Origin: Ignavibacteriales bacterium
Lineage (GTDB): Bacteria; Bacteroidota; Ignavibacteria; T3Sed10-11
Direction: 5' to 3'
Assembly: GCA_003568415.1 (NCBI GenBank)
Contig: PWXV01000146.1
Span: forward strand, 1-47,541
Length of the DNA stretch: 47,541 bases
This document shows positions 17,658 to 26,206 of the stretch, piece by piece; position 1 is the stretch's first letter, and each line of letters opens with the position of its first letter. The notes under the pieces were generated by a model. That model had not been told where the DNA came from, did no database searches, and worked only from the letters and a program-made list of their open reading frames with translations. The position numbers and the translations under genes were made by a program.

Positions 17658-20411
17658 ATGAAACTCAAAATACTCGGAACAATATTACTTTTAGTGTCGC
17701 TTTTTCCATTAACTGCGTCATCATATACCGGACAAGCGGATACTGTTGATGCTATCGAGACGGTACGCCCTGCATTTGGTGAAATCCGGCAGGGAAGATT
17801 CGATATGCTTCCGTACCATGAAATCGACCGGCCAAAGATAGGGCTCGTTCTTAGCGGCGGGGGTGCTCGCGGGGTAGCACATCTCGGTGTTATCGATGTA
17901 TTGGAGGAACACAGAATCCCCATCGACTTTATATCAGGTGCAAGTATGGGGAGTTTGATCGGAGGATTGTATGCCATCGGGTATTCTACTGAATCGCTGC
18001 ACGCACTTGTTGATACAACCGATTGGGAATATGTTCTCTCGCTCACCGAAGAAACCGACCGGCGGGATTTGTTTATCGACCAGAAGCTTACTCCAAAACG
18101 GGGTTTATTCACGCTGCGCTTTGACGGCATTGTACCGGTTATACCTGCATCGATAACTCCTGCTCAACGGTTATCGAATTTTATTAATCAACTTGTTTTG
18201 CAGGGGATTTATCACGCTGAAGATTCGTATGATAATCTCCGTATACCATTCCGTACCGTAGCAACTGATATTGTTACGGGTGATCGGATCGTATTCGACC
18301 GCGGTGATCTTGTGCAGGCACTTCGGGCAAGTATTTCAATACCGCTGGTATTTTCACCGGTCCGGATGAACGATATGATGCTGGTCGACGGCGGCCTGGT
18401 TGCAAACATTCCCGTTGATATTGCACGGGAACAAAATTGCGATATCGTAATTGCCGTGAATACAACAAGCGGTATGCGGACTGCAGACCAGATTGGTGCA
18501 CCATGGGAAATAGCCGATCAGATCATTACCATTATGCAGCAACGATGGAACCGTGATCAGCTTGCACTGGCCGATGTTGTTATTACACCTCCCATTGACG
18601 ATTATCTTGGGACTGATTTTGACAATATGCATTTTTTTATATCTGAAGGAAGGAAAACTGCAGAAGCGGTCATCGATTCAATACGGGAAAAGATTGAAGA
18701 CTATTATGCTGCTCGTATGGAAGATGGCACAACCTTCTATACGAACCCATCGGTTTATAATGAAGGTGAATATACCGGACCGGAATGTGAACGGGCAATT
18801 TCATCCTTGGCCGAAAAGGATTCGATATCGCGTGTCGAGTTGGTCCGTGTTTTGAACGGTATGTATGAATCCGGCTGGTATCGTGATCTCTATGCTGCAA
18901 TCGAGCAGGATGGATCGGGAACTTCGATCAGCATTCATACGAAAATGAATCCGGTTTTACACGAAGTGGTTTTCGAAGGGAACGAGCGTATAGATTCCGA
19001 CACGTTATCGGGCGTATATGCGGAACTTATCGGTAAACCGATTAACAATAGGGCAATTCGATCAGCAAATGAAAATGTTTTATATATCTACAGGGAGAAT
19101 GGATACTCGCTGGCCGGTATAGCTGATATAGCATTCGATGAGCAATCCGGTGTACTTACAGTAAATATTAATGAAGGTGTTATAGGCAATATTGTTTATG
19201 AGGGCAACCGGAAAACACGCGGTTATGTTATTCGCCGTGAATTTCCGATGAAACCGGGTGATGTATTTCTTGTCGATGAAGCCATGCGGGGAGTTCGTAA
19301 TATTAACGGAACCGGATTGTTTGAGCAGGTACTTATCAATGTGCAGGAAGAAGAAGGTGAGCAAAATCTTATTGTCAAGGTAGACGAGCATCATTCTGAA
19401 TTACTTCGGTTATCGATGCGGATCGATGAATATAATCATTTTCAACCGATGCTTGAAATCAGAAACCAGAACCTGTGGGGACACGGTATGGAGGCAGGAT
19501 TAAGTATCGGCGGTGGATTAGATAATAGAATATATCAGGCAGATTATGTTGCTCACCGTATATTTGATACGTATTTATCTTCGCGGTTTGCTGCTTTTTA
19601 CCGGTTTGACGATATCCCCGTATATGAGGATGATCCCGAAACTTCAGCGGCCAATTGGAAACGTATTCAGGAAGGGGAATACCGTCAGCGAAAATGGGGA
19701 GCAGAAATATCGGCCGGAACACAGTTTGAACGGCTTGGAAATCTTTCGGGTACACTTCGGTTTGAAAATCACAAAATTGAAGAACGTATAGAGGGTGATT
19801 TTATTCCTGAAGATTTCCGGTTAATTGCATATCGCCTGACTTCGATGTTCGATACATATGATTCCTATCCTTATCCGAATGAAGGGGTTGGCATACACGC
19901 ATATTATGAATCTGGAGCTTCGGTGTTGGGCAGTGAAGTATCATATTCTAAATTCTTTGTAAGTTATGAAAGTTACAGCACTTTTTATAATGTACATACC
20001 TTCAGGCCTCGCATTATTTTTGGGTTCGGCGATGAGACTCTTCCTTTGAGCGAGCAGTTTACTTTTGGTGGCAGAAAACTCTTTTACGGACTGCGAGAAT
20101 ACGATAGACGCGGGCGGCAGATATTTTTAATGAATTTTGAATATCGGTTAAAATTACCGTTCAGAATTCTGGTTGACACCTATTTGCATGCCCGATACGA
20201 TGTCGGATCTGTATGGACGACACCTCAGGATATTCATATGCGCGATCTGATGCATGGGGTCGGAATCGGTATTGGATTTGATACCGCTATTTTTGGTCCG
20301 GTAGAAATTGGGGTTGGCCGGGCATATCAAAATCGCGGTGATATTATCGATCAAACGGTTCCGTCGGGTCCGATTCAAACGTATTTTAGTATCGGGTACC
20401 CGCTGCCATAA
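17658..20411 (+). CDS. Patatin-like phospholipase fused to POTRA and Omp85 barrel
   Basis: A 917-residue protein with a signal peptide (~1-25). The patatin domain (~58-260) has the oxyanion loop SGGGARG (66-72), nucleophile elbow GASMG with Ser96, and the DGG motif with Asp244, so the catalytic dyad is complete. One or more POTRA-like domains follow (~390-560; e.g. VFEGNERIDSDTLSGVY, IVYEGNRKTRGYVIRREF). A 16-strand-type Omp85 barrel fills ~590-917. This layout resembles type Vd autotransporters of the PlpD kind, where the barrel exports or anchors the lipase, and is common in Bacteroidota. No clear Shine-Dalgarno sequence precedes the ATG. Lipid substrate is unknown. Confidence 0.92.
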   Translation: MKLKILGTILLLVSLFPLTASSYTGQADTVDAIETVRPAFGEIRQGRFDMLPYHEIDRPKIGLVLSGGGARGVAHLGVIDVLEEHRIPIDFISGASMGSLIGGLYAIGYSTESLHALVDTTDWEYVLSLTEETDRRDLFIDQKLTPKRGLFTLRFDGIVPVIPASITPAQRLSNFINQLVLQGIYHAEDSYDNLRIPFRTVATDIVTGDRIVFDRGDLVQALRASISIPLVFSPVRMNDMMLVDGGLVANIPVDIAREQNCDIVIAVNTTSGMRTADQIGAPWEIADQIITIMQQRWNRDQLALADVVITPPIDDYLGTDFDNMHFFISEGRKTAEAVIDSIREKIEDYYAARMEDGTTFYTNPSVYNEGEYTGPECERAISSLAEKDSISRVELVRVLNGMYESGWYRDLYAAIEQDGSGTSISIHTKMNPVLHEVVFEGNERIDSDTLSGVYAELIGKPINNRAIRSANENVLYIYRENGYSLAGIADIAFDEQSGVLTVNINEGVIGNIVYEGNRKTRGYVIRREFPMKPGDVFLVDEAMRGVRNINGTGLFEQVLINVQEEEGEQNLIVKVDEHHSELLRLSMRIDEYNHFQPMLEIRNQNLWGHGMEAGLSIGGGLDNRIYQADYVAHRIFDTYLSSRFAAFYRFDDIPVYEDDPETSAANWKRIQEGEYRQRKWGAEISAGTQFERLGNLSGTLRFENHKIEERIEGDFIPEDFRLIAYRLTSMFDTYDSYPYPNEGVGIHAYYESGASVLGSEVSYSKFFVSYESYSTFYNVHTFRPRIIFGFGDETLPLSEQFTFGGRKLFYGLREYDRRGRQIFLMNFEYRLKLPFRILVDTYLHARYDVGSVWTTPQDIHMRDLMHGVGIGIGFDTAIFGPVEIGVGRAYQNRGDIIDQTVPSGPIQTYFSIGYPLP

Positions 20412-20458
20412 TGGTGATCTGTATTAGCAGGTACCTATAAACCATACGAATTTTCGAA

Positions 20459-21214
20459 ATGTATGAACCATACGACACATTAGCTTTTTTATATGATGAT
20501 TGGCAAAAAAGTTTTGCCAAGCCATACTCTGAAACTGTTGCCAGTCTATTGCGAAAAGAAATAAGGAGTAACCGTATCAAGCCGGGTAAATTTCTTGACC
20601 TCGCGTGTGGTACCGGTGATGCAGCGATTCTGATGGCTGCTGAAGGGTGGTCCGTAACCGGGGTGGATAGCTCAGCCGGTATGCTTCGGAGAGCAAGAGA
20701 TAAAACAAAAAAGCGAAAATTAAATATTTCGTTTCTGCAACAGCGCATGGAGGAATTGGATATTCAGGAAACCTTTCAGTTAGCCGGTTCATTTTATGAT
20801 AGTGTGAATCATATACCTTCAAAGCGGCAATTACAAAAAATGCTGAAACAGGTGCGGAAACATCTTGACGCTGAAAGTTTGTTTATGTTTGATAGCAATA
20901 CACTGAGTTGTTATCGGAATTTATGGAATATAACGTCGGTTGGGCACGAGGATGGGTACACATTGATTATAGAAAATAGTTTTAATGAATCAACAGCACG
21001 TGCTGCTTCAAGCATAACGGTATTTCAGCGGGAAAAAGAAGGAAAGTATTCTAAAAGTGTTGCCCGGGTTAAAGAGCGCTGGTATACCGACGAAGAACTT
21101 GAAACTCTTTTGAATAAGACAGGATTTCAAGTAATGCGGCGTGATCCTGTGTATCTGTTCAGTTATGACGAACCCGATCCTTATAAACAATGGTGGGTGT
21201 GTAAGGCAGTATGA
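20459..21214 (+). CDS. Class I SAM-dependent methyltransferase
   Basis: A 251-residue protein with the Rossmann methyltransferase motif I FLDLACGTGDAA (~41-52), the acidic loop GVDSSAGMLRRA, and LAGSFYDSVNHIP at the position of motif post-II. This matches the Methyltransf_11/25 group. There is no signal peptide. Its TGA overlaps the ATG of the radical SAM gene by four bases, so the two are probably translated together. The substrate is not predictable. Confidence 0.85.
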   Translation: MYEPYDTLAFLYDDWQKSFAKPYSETVASLLRKEIRSNRIKPGKFLDLACGTGDAAILMAAEGWSVTGVDSSAGMLRRARDKTKKRKLNISFLQQRMEELDIQETFQLAGSFYDSVNHIPSKRQLQKMLKQVRKHLDAESLFMFDSNTLSCYRNLWNITSVGHEDGYTLIIENSFNESTARAASSITVFQREKEGKYSKSVARVKERWYTDEELETLLNKTGFQVMRRDPVYLFSYDEPDPYKQWWVCKAV

Positions 21215-22191
21215 GACAGCGATGGAATAAAAAACATAATGAAATTGAGGCGTTTACTCCGGGATATGTGGAGCTAAACCGAAATGGTGAATTATCCAAA
21301 CGGGCGGATAAACTCGAACGGGTACTTACCGAGTGCACGGTTTGTCCGCATCATTGTGAGGTGAATCGTTTTGAGGAATATTCAGGGCGCTGTTATTCCG
21401 GTGCCAGGCCGATAGTATACTCGTATTCACCGCATCATGGTGAGGAGGACCCGCTGTCCGGGTGGCGCGGATCGGGCACCATTTTCATGGGTATATGTAA
21501 TCTTCGGTGTGTGTTCTGTCAGAATTATACTATCAGTCAGCGTCCGCGGGAAGCCCGGAATCGCGAGATTTCCATTCCGACACTTGCATCGATTATGCTT
21601 TCGCTGCAGGAGCAGGGCTGCCACAATATTAATTTTGTGTCACCGACCCACTTTGTCCCGCAGATTGTCAGAGCAGTTGAGCTTGCCGCACAGGATGGAT
21701 TGAACATACCGCTCGTATATAATACTAACGGTTACGATACTGTTGAAACATTACGGCAGCTCGACGGGATTGTGGATATCTATCTGCCTGATTTAAAGTA
21801 TGGTGATAACGATAAAGCATATAAATATTCAAAGATAAAGGATTATGTAACGCACGCCTGTGCAGCCCTGCGTGAAATGTACCGGCAGGTAGGAAATAAA
21901 ACGATTGTTGGTGACGATGGCATTATGTATCGCGGTATGATTATCCGTCATTTAATGCTGCCGAATGAGATTTCCGGCAGTAAAGAAACAATCAGATGGA
22001 TTGCTGAAAATCTCAGTCCCGATGTATATGTCAGTGTGATGTCCCAGTATCATCCGGCGAACAAGGCCTTTGAATACGATGAACTGAGCCGTGGTATCTC
22101 GCGCAAAGAATACCACGAGGTAATCGATGAGGTGCGGCGGTTGAAGATGACGAATGCGCTTGTTCAGGGTGAACCGGTCGGGTATTGGTGA
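21211..22191 (+). CDS. PflX-like radical SAM protein (COG1313 type)
   Basis: A 326-residue protein. The radical SAM cluster motif is CNLRCVFC within GICNLRCVFCQNYTISQ (~95-111), preceded by an N-terminal cysteine pair in ECTVCPHHCEVNR and CYSGARP. Later segments NINFVSPTHFVPQIV, PLVYNTNGYD, DIYLPDLKYG and IRHLMLPN are typical of the PflX/COG1313 family, related to pyruvate-formate-lyase activases. No glycyl radical enzyme is adjacent. The four-base overlap with the methyltransferase suggests a joint modification step whose target is unknown. Confidence 0.88.
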   Translation: MRQRWNKKHNEIEAFTPGYVELNRNGELSKRADKLERVLTECTVCPHHCEVNRFEEYSGRCYSGARPIVYSYSPHHGEEDPLSGWRGSGTIFMGICNLRCVFCQNYTISQRPREARNREISIPTLASIMLSLQEQGCHNINFVSPTHFVPQIVRAVELAAQDGLNIPLVYNTNGYDTVETLRQLDGIVDIYLPDLKYGDNDKAYKYSKIKDYVTHACAALREMYRQVGNKTIVGDDGIMYRGMIIRHLMLPNEISGSKETIRWIAENLSPDVYVSVMSQYHPANKAFEYDELSRGISRKEYHEVIDEVRRLKMTNALVQGEPVGYW

Positions 22192-22359
22192 ATGTTGGTA
22201 TGTTAACGGATAATAACTGATGTTACGCAAGATGGAACGTCGATTACTTTTATCGATTGAAAACACTAAGCACTAATTACCTAAATTCTAAACAAATATA
22301 AATTACCAAATTATAAATTTTCAAAACAACAACTACTTAATCAATAACGGGAGGAAATT

Positions 22360-22635
22360 ATGGCACTACTCAGTCAGGAACAAATTGAAAATGAATTAAA
22401 AACATTGAACGAATGGAAACAAAACGGAAAACAGATTGAAAGAGAGTTCGAACTCAAGGATTTTGTGCATTCTATGGGGTTTGTGAACTCCGTCGCGCTG
22501 CTTGCCGAGAAAGCCGACCACCATCCGGATATCGATATACGATGGAACAAAGTAAAGCTTGTGCTTTCAACTCACAGCGAAGGCGGTTTAACCGAAAAAG
22601 ATTTCAAACTCGCTAAACAAATCAACGAATTGTAA
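22360..22635 (+). CDS. Pterin-4a-carbinolamine dehydratase
   Basis: A 91-residue protein with the family signature EKADHHPDIDIRWNKVKL followed by THSEGGLTEKDFKLA, where the paired His residues form the active site. The enzyme dehydrates 4a-hydroxytetrahydropterin during recycling of the cofactor of aromatic amino acid hydroxylases; in bacteria lacking a hydroxylase its role is less clear. GGGAGGAAATT precedes the ATG as a strong ribosome-binding site. The 168-bp upstream gap is AT-rich, with a weak 7-bp periodicity starting near 22262. Confidence 0.95.
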   Translation: MALLSQEQIENELKTLNEWKQNGKQIEREFELKDFVHSMGFVNSVALLAEKADHHPDIDIRWNKVKLVLSTHSEGGLTEKDFKLAKQINEL

Positions 22636-22652
22636 ACTGTAAACCGGAAACT
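22632..22652. repeat. Three 7-bp repeat units overlapping the pterin dehydratase stop codon
   Basis: GTAAACT, GTAAACC and GGAAACT occupy 22632-22638, 22639-22645 and 22646-22652. The first unit includes the TAA stop at 22633-22635. The same unit type (GNAAACY) occurs at 35565-35594. Confidence 0.6.
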
Positions 22653-22657
22653 AAAAA

Positions 22658-22975
22658 ATGTCATCAACACGATTAGAGTCGTTGCTGCAATTCCTCGAAA
22701 AAGATCCGGACGATTCGTTCACACGGTATGCCGTTGCATTGGAATACATTTCACAGGGAAATCCTGAACAGGGAATTGCGTATCTTGAAGATCTTGTCGA
22801 ACGCGATCCCGGCTATGTTGCATCGTATCAACAACTCGGTTATATATATGCCGAAGCCGAACGGAAAGAAGATGCCCTTGCAGTTTTAAAACGGGGTATT
22901 GAAATCGCTCGCCCATCGGGCGATACGCATGCTATGAGCGAGATGCAGGACGCGATTGATGAGTTGGAGTATTAA
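22658..22975 (+). CDS. Small tetratricopeptide-repeat protein
   Basis: A 105-residue all-helical protein. Residues ~4-35 and ~38-72 form TPR-like helix pairs (DSFTRYAVALEYISQGNPEQGIAYLE and VASYQQLGYIYAEAERKEDALAVLKRG in shortened form), with consensus Ala, Gly and Tyr positions and a third partial repeat before the C-terminus. There is no signal peptide. TPR folds serve protein-protein binding, and the partner is unknown. It lies 22 nt after the pterin dehydratase gene and 17 nt before the pyrE reading frame. Confidence 0.8.
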   Translation: MSSTRLESLLQFLEKDPDDSFTRYAVALEYISQGNPEQGIAYLEDLVERDPGYVASYQQLGYIYAEAERKEDALAVLKRGIEIARPSGDTHAMSEMQDAIDELEY

Positions 22976-22992
22976 CTAATCAAAATATTCAG

Positions 22993-23646
22993 ATGAAAGA
23001 AAATAATATGAAGCCAGAGACCAGAGATCAGAAATCGGAGATCGGAGGTCGGGGGACGAGGGACGGAGGACGGACATCGAGCGATGTAATGGAAATGTTT
23101 AAGAAGTCGGGGGCATTGCTTGGGGGGCATTTTCTGCTTACTTCCGGCAATCATAGCGATCAGTATTTTCAATGCGCTAAAGTATTGCAATACCCGGAAT
23201 ACACTGAAAAACTCTGCGGGATAATTGCCGGTCATTTTAAGGACAAAAAAATAGATGTCGTGGTCGCACCCGCAATCGGCGGTATTGTTGTCGGACAGGA
23301 AGTGGCACGGCAACTCGGTGCGCGGTCGATATTTACAGAACGAAATGACGGTGTGATGCAGCTCCGGCGGGGATTTGAGATCAATAAAAATGAACGCGTT
23401 CTTGTGTGTGAGGATGTCGTGACAACCGGAGGTTCGGTTTTTGAGGTAATCGATATTGTGAAAGATAATGGGGGAATGTTGTCAGGAGTTGGTGTAATTA
23501 TTGATAGGAGTGGGGGGAGTGTGATGTTTCCCGTAGATGATCAAGTTGCCTGTTACACGATACAAGCAGTAAAATACTCACCTGAGGAGTGTCCGTTATG
23601 TAAACAGGGTAGCCAACCGGTGAAGCCGGGAAGCAGGGATGTATAA
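22993..23646 (+). CDS. pyrE: Orotate phosphoribosyltransferase with repeat-derived N-terminal extension
   Basis: PyrE joins orotate and PRPP to give OMP in pyrimidine synthesis. The family core begins at about residue 33 (MEMFKKSGALLGGHFLLTSGNHSDQYF) in shortened form and contains the PRPP-binding motif VLVCEDVVTTGGS. The open frame gives 217 residues. Residues ~8-28 are encoded by nine tandem 7-bp repeats (23014-23076) and have no family counterpart. Starting at the ATG at 23089 would give a 185-residue protein, a common PyrE length, without the repeat-coded part. No start has a strong ribosome-binding site. The Nudix gene follows after 33 bp. Confidence 0.93.
   Translation: MKENNMKPETRDQKSEIGGRGTRDGGRTSSDVMEMFKKSGALLGGHFLLTSGNHSDQYFQCAKVLQYPEYTEKLCGIIAGHFKDKKIDVVVAPAIGGIVVGQEVARQLGARSIFTERNDGVMQLRRGFEINKNERVLVCEDVVTTGGSVFEVIDIVKDNGGMLSGVGVIIDRSGGSVMFPVDDQVACYTIQAVKYSPEECPLCKQGSQPVKPGSRDV
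23014..23076. repeat. Nine tandem 7-bp units inside the 5' end of the pyrE frame
   Basis: Exact units are ccagaga, ccagaga, tcagaaa, tcggaga, tcggagg, tcggggg, acgaggg, acggagg and acggaca. The drift from ccagaga to acggagg is gradual. The array is 63 bp, a multiple of three, so it keeps the reading frame. Confidence 0.85.
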
Positions 23647-23679
23647 AGAAATACCTGTAACTTTTAGAAATGTAATACC

Positions 23680-24216
23680 ATGAATCATAAACTTCTTAAG
23701 CGCGAAATCCTTCATAAAGGCGTTGTGTTTGACCTCTTCGTCGATCACATAGAATATCCTTCAGGCAATGGTTCGGTGAGGGAGGTGGCGCAACATCCGG
23801 GCGGAGCGGTGGTTGTGCCGGTATTTGAAAACGGCGATGTGTTGATGATACAGCAGTTCAGGTATCCGATCGGGAAAGTAATCTATGAGCTGCCGGCAGG
23901 TAAGCGGGACCCTGACGAAGACCCCGAACTCTGTGCCCGCCGGGAACTCGAAGAAGAGACCGGCTATAAAGCGGAACAATTAGATAAGCTTACCGCTTTT
24001 TATACAACACCCGGTTTTTGTACCGAAAAGCTTTACATCTATCTCGCAACCGGATTACGTGAACTCACGTCCGGGCAGCAGCTTGAAGAAGGCGAGGAAT
24101 CGATAAAAGTCGAAAAAATCCCCCTTCGAAAGGCACTTGATATGGCCGCATCGGAAGAAATTGTGGATGGCAAAACGATCGTTGGATTGTTTCTTGCAGA
24201 TATGAAAAAAAGATAA
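23680..24216 (+). CDS. Nudix hydrolase, ADP-ribose pyrophosphatase type
   Basis: A 178-residue protein with a perfect Nudix box (G-x5-E-x7-RE-L-x-EE-x-GY, within GKRDPDEDPELCARRELEEE and following residues, ~69-91). It also has QQFRYPIGKVIYELPAGK upstream and the TTPGFCTEKLYIYLA element that marks ADP-ribose pyrophosphatases (NudF/YqkG type). It would cut ADP-ribose or similar nucleoside diphosphate derivatives. It lies 33 nt after pyrE, probably in one operon. The stop codon overlaps the first base of a hairpin at 24216-24243. Confidence 0.93.
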   Translation: MNHKLLKREILHKGVVFDLFVDHIEYPSGNGSVREVAQHPGGAVVVPVFENGDVLMIQQFRYPIGKVIYELPAGKRDPDEDPELCARRELEEETGYKAEQLDKLTAFYTTPGFCTEKLYIYLATGLRELTSGQQLEEGEESIKVEKIPLRKALDMAASEEIVDGKTIVGLFLADMKKR

Positions 24217-24243
24217 GGGACAGTTCAAAAACAAACTGTCCCT
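24216..24243 (+). terminator. Hairpin at the end of the Nudix gene
   Basis: AGGGACAGTT (24216-24225) pairs perfectly with AACTGTCCCT (24234-24243) around an 8-nt loop, beginning at the stop codon. A short GTTTC follows instead of a clean T-run, so it is a weak terminator or a REP-like palindrome. Confidence 0.5.
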
Positions 24244-24280
24244 GTTTCAATTAACCGATTTGCAGGCCAACCTGTCGTCA

Positions 24281-24312
24281 TTCCATCACTCCACCATTCC
24301 ATCACTCCACCA
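24281..24312. repeat. Tandem 16-bp direct repeat (two exact copies)
   Basis: TTCCATCACTCCACCA occurs at 24281-24296 and again at 24297-24312, and itself divides into two related 8-bp units. Degenerate copies (tctatcac, ctgacacc, tcgcacct) continue to about 24340. It lies between the convergent Nudix gene and the Rossmann-fold gene ending at 24344. Confidence 0.8.
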
Positions 24313-24343
24313 TCTATCACCTGACACCTCGCACCTGAACGTC

Positions 24344-26080
24344 CTACCCCTTCATCCTCAACCCCTTTTCCTCCTCGGTAAATATCCAGCCCACAATCTT
24401 GCCGGGATTAATTTTCTCAAAGTAATCCCAGTACTGCTCATTTCGCAGGTAGCGTGAGCTGGTATCGTTCGGAGGGATCTGCTTTACGTAATCCATAATG
24501 ATGTTGAATCGTTTCTGCCATGTTTCGAAGTTCGGAACACGGAGATCTACCCAGCCGTCATAGGCCCAGGAATTGACGTTCTCTTTGTTGATCGGCAGCT
24601 CGTTCTCACCACGGAATGGCGGTATCTTGATCTCATTGCCGCGTAGTATCGTTTTTCCGTCGGGCATTAAGATCGGCAGTCCGATAGAGATGATCGCACT
24701 CCGGAGATCACTGTCTTTTTTAATAAGACTCTCTATCTCCGAGCTTAAATTCTTAGCAGATTTTTTAACCACACTCTTCATACCGCCGGCAACGAGCCGC
24801 AGCAGATGAGCTTCATACAGGAGTTTCGATAACCGCGGCGGTCCGAGTATTTCAAATGCAACGCTCTGTGTGTTGTGCTTCTTCTCGAGTTCCGACAACC
24901 GTACCATCGCCTGTTCGAACATATAGCCGGCGCGATACGTCGGCGGTAATACGGAATTATCAAGCGAGTTGATCACGTCGTAGCCGGTGTTGCCACCGCG
25001 TATCTCATAGATAACGGCATCGGCAATTTCTTCGGGAGTCACGAATTCCATCTGCCCCGGTGTGGAGATCGCTTCGAACTCGCCCAGTGAGAACGTTCCG
25101 TTCTCGCCCGTATCGATGTAAACGTTTTTCAATGTGCCGTTGAGTTTCTTTCCGTAGTTTTCTCCCTTGAGATGAAGATTGCCCTCCAACGGTACTGCCT
25201 CGTCGGGCGGACAGTCGACCAGCTTAATCGGAACACCGCGCTTTCGTATCTCTCCGTAATCGATTTTCTTCCAGGCAATCGCTGCGGTCGGTTTTATTTC
25301 TTTAATGATCGCACTGTCGGGAGTTCTTCCGAGCATAAAGAGCAGCAACGTATGCGCGCCAGCGACGGCGGTCTTCCCGAGCAGTACCTGTGACGGCCGT
25401 TCCTCGCTGTGCGTGTAGGGAATGTTAAAGCCCATACCGCCGGAACCGCTTGTACCAATCTTGGTGTAAATTTTCGTGTTAAACTCCTTGAAGGCACGGT
25501 ACAATATTTGAATATGCCGGATAAGCTGCGGCATATACAGAGTACAGAGGAGCCGTTCGGATGCTTCGATCAGCGGTTCCGGATCGCCCGACTTTCTGGC
25601 CTTTGTAATGTTCTGGACAACATTGCGTGAACTTTGAAATATATCCTGATACGCAATCGCTGTAGCAGAGTTGATACAATCAATAACGATATCGGGTTTA
25701 TGTTTTTTAAAGAGGTGGTAGATGGTCGACCGGTAAAATAAATCGTCTTTGAGATCGTCGATTATGTCGCTGATCATCTCGAGCCGTCGTTTTTCATCGC
25801 CGAGGATCTCGCCGCGCGGAAGATCTTTAAAGTCATTCCTGACGAAGATATTTCCCCACCACGGGATGAAAAAGTTTTTACCCGCTTTCGGATATTCTTT
25901 TTGAAGGTCCCTCACCGCTTCTTCGGCTTCTTCTTTTTTTAAGGATGTTACGATTATTTGTTTGGGTTTGTGATCCATTATTTTGCGGTTGACTGTCGAG
26001 CCGACGAGTCCCCATCCGCCGAGTACCAGAACTGTTTTATTTGTGATATCCATATGCTCAATCTCATGGTTAGTGTTCAT
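24344..26080 (-). CDS. Large uncharacterised NAD(P)-binding Rossmann (SDR-like) protein
   Basis: A 578-residue protein. The N-terminus has a dinucleotide-binding motif, VLVLGGWGLVGSTV (~17-30), typical of extended short-chain dehydrogenases, followed by alternating strands and helices (KQIIVTS, PDIVIDCINSATA). The middle has YTKIGTSGSGGMGFNIPYTHS, shown here in part, but no clear YxxxK catalytic pair. The C-terminal half (~330-578) does not resemble a family I know. There is no signal peptide or membrane span. A shorter start at Met10 (26053) is possible; neither start has a strong ribosome-binding site. The function is unassigned. It is divergent from the DUF547 gene. Confidence 0.65.
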   Translation of the reverse strand: MNTNHEIEHMDITNKTVLVLGGWGLVGSTVNRKIMDHKPKQIIVTSLKKEEAEEAVRDLQKEYPKAGKNFFIPWWGNIFVRNDFKDLPRGEILGDEKRRLEMISDIIDDLKDDLFYRSTIYHLFKKHKPDIVIDCINSATAIAYQDIFQSSRNVVQNITKARKSGDPEPLIEASERLLCTLYMPQLIRHIQILYRAFKEFNTKIYTKIGTSGSGGMGFNIPYTHSEERPSQVLLGKTAVAGAHTLLLFMLGRTPDSAIIKEIKPTAAIAWKKIDYGEIRKRGVPIKLVDCPPDEAVPLEGNLHLKGENYGKKLNGTLKNVYIDTGENGTFSLGEFEAISTPGQMEFVTPEEIADAVIYEIRGGNTGYDVINSLDNSVLPPTYRAGYMFEQAMVRLSELEKKHNTQSVAFEILGPPRLSKLLYEAHLLRLVAGGMKSVVKKSAKNLSSEIESLIKKDSDLRSAIISIGLPILMPDGKTILRGNEIKIPPFRGENELPINKENVNSWAYDGWVDLRVPNFETWQKRFNIIMDYVKQIPPNDTSSRYLRNEQYWDYFEKINPGKIVGWIFTEEEKGLRMKG

Positions 26081-26206
26081 GGAAGGTTTATCGATAAAAA
26101 GATACGAAAAATTACAGAGAATGTGAAATTTTGCACTATTTTAGAAACTTTCCGATATTGTAGTAATGTTAATTATACACACCCTATTCATCACTTATAA
26201 TGAAAT

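Noticed and set aside
23014-24340. CRISPR-like repeats
   Set aside because: The units are 7-8 bp head to tail without spacers, and there is no cas gene in the window.
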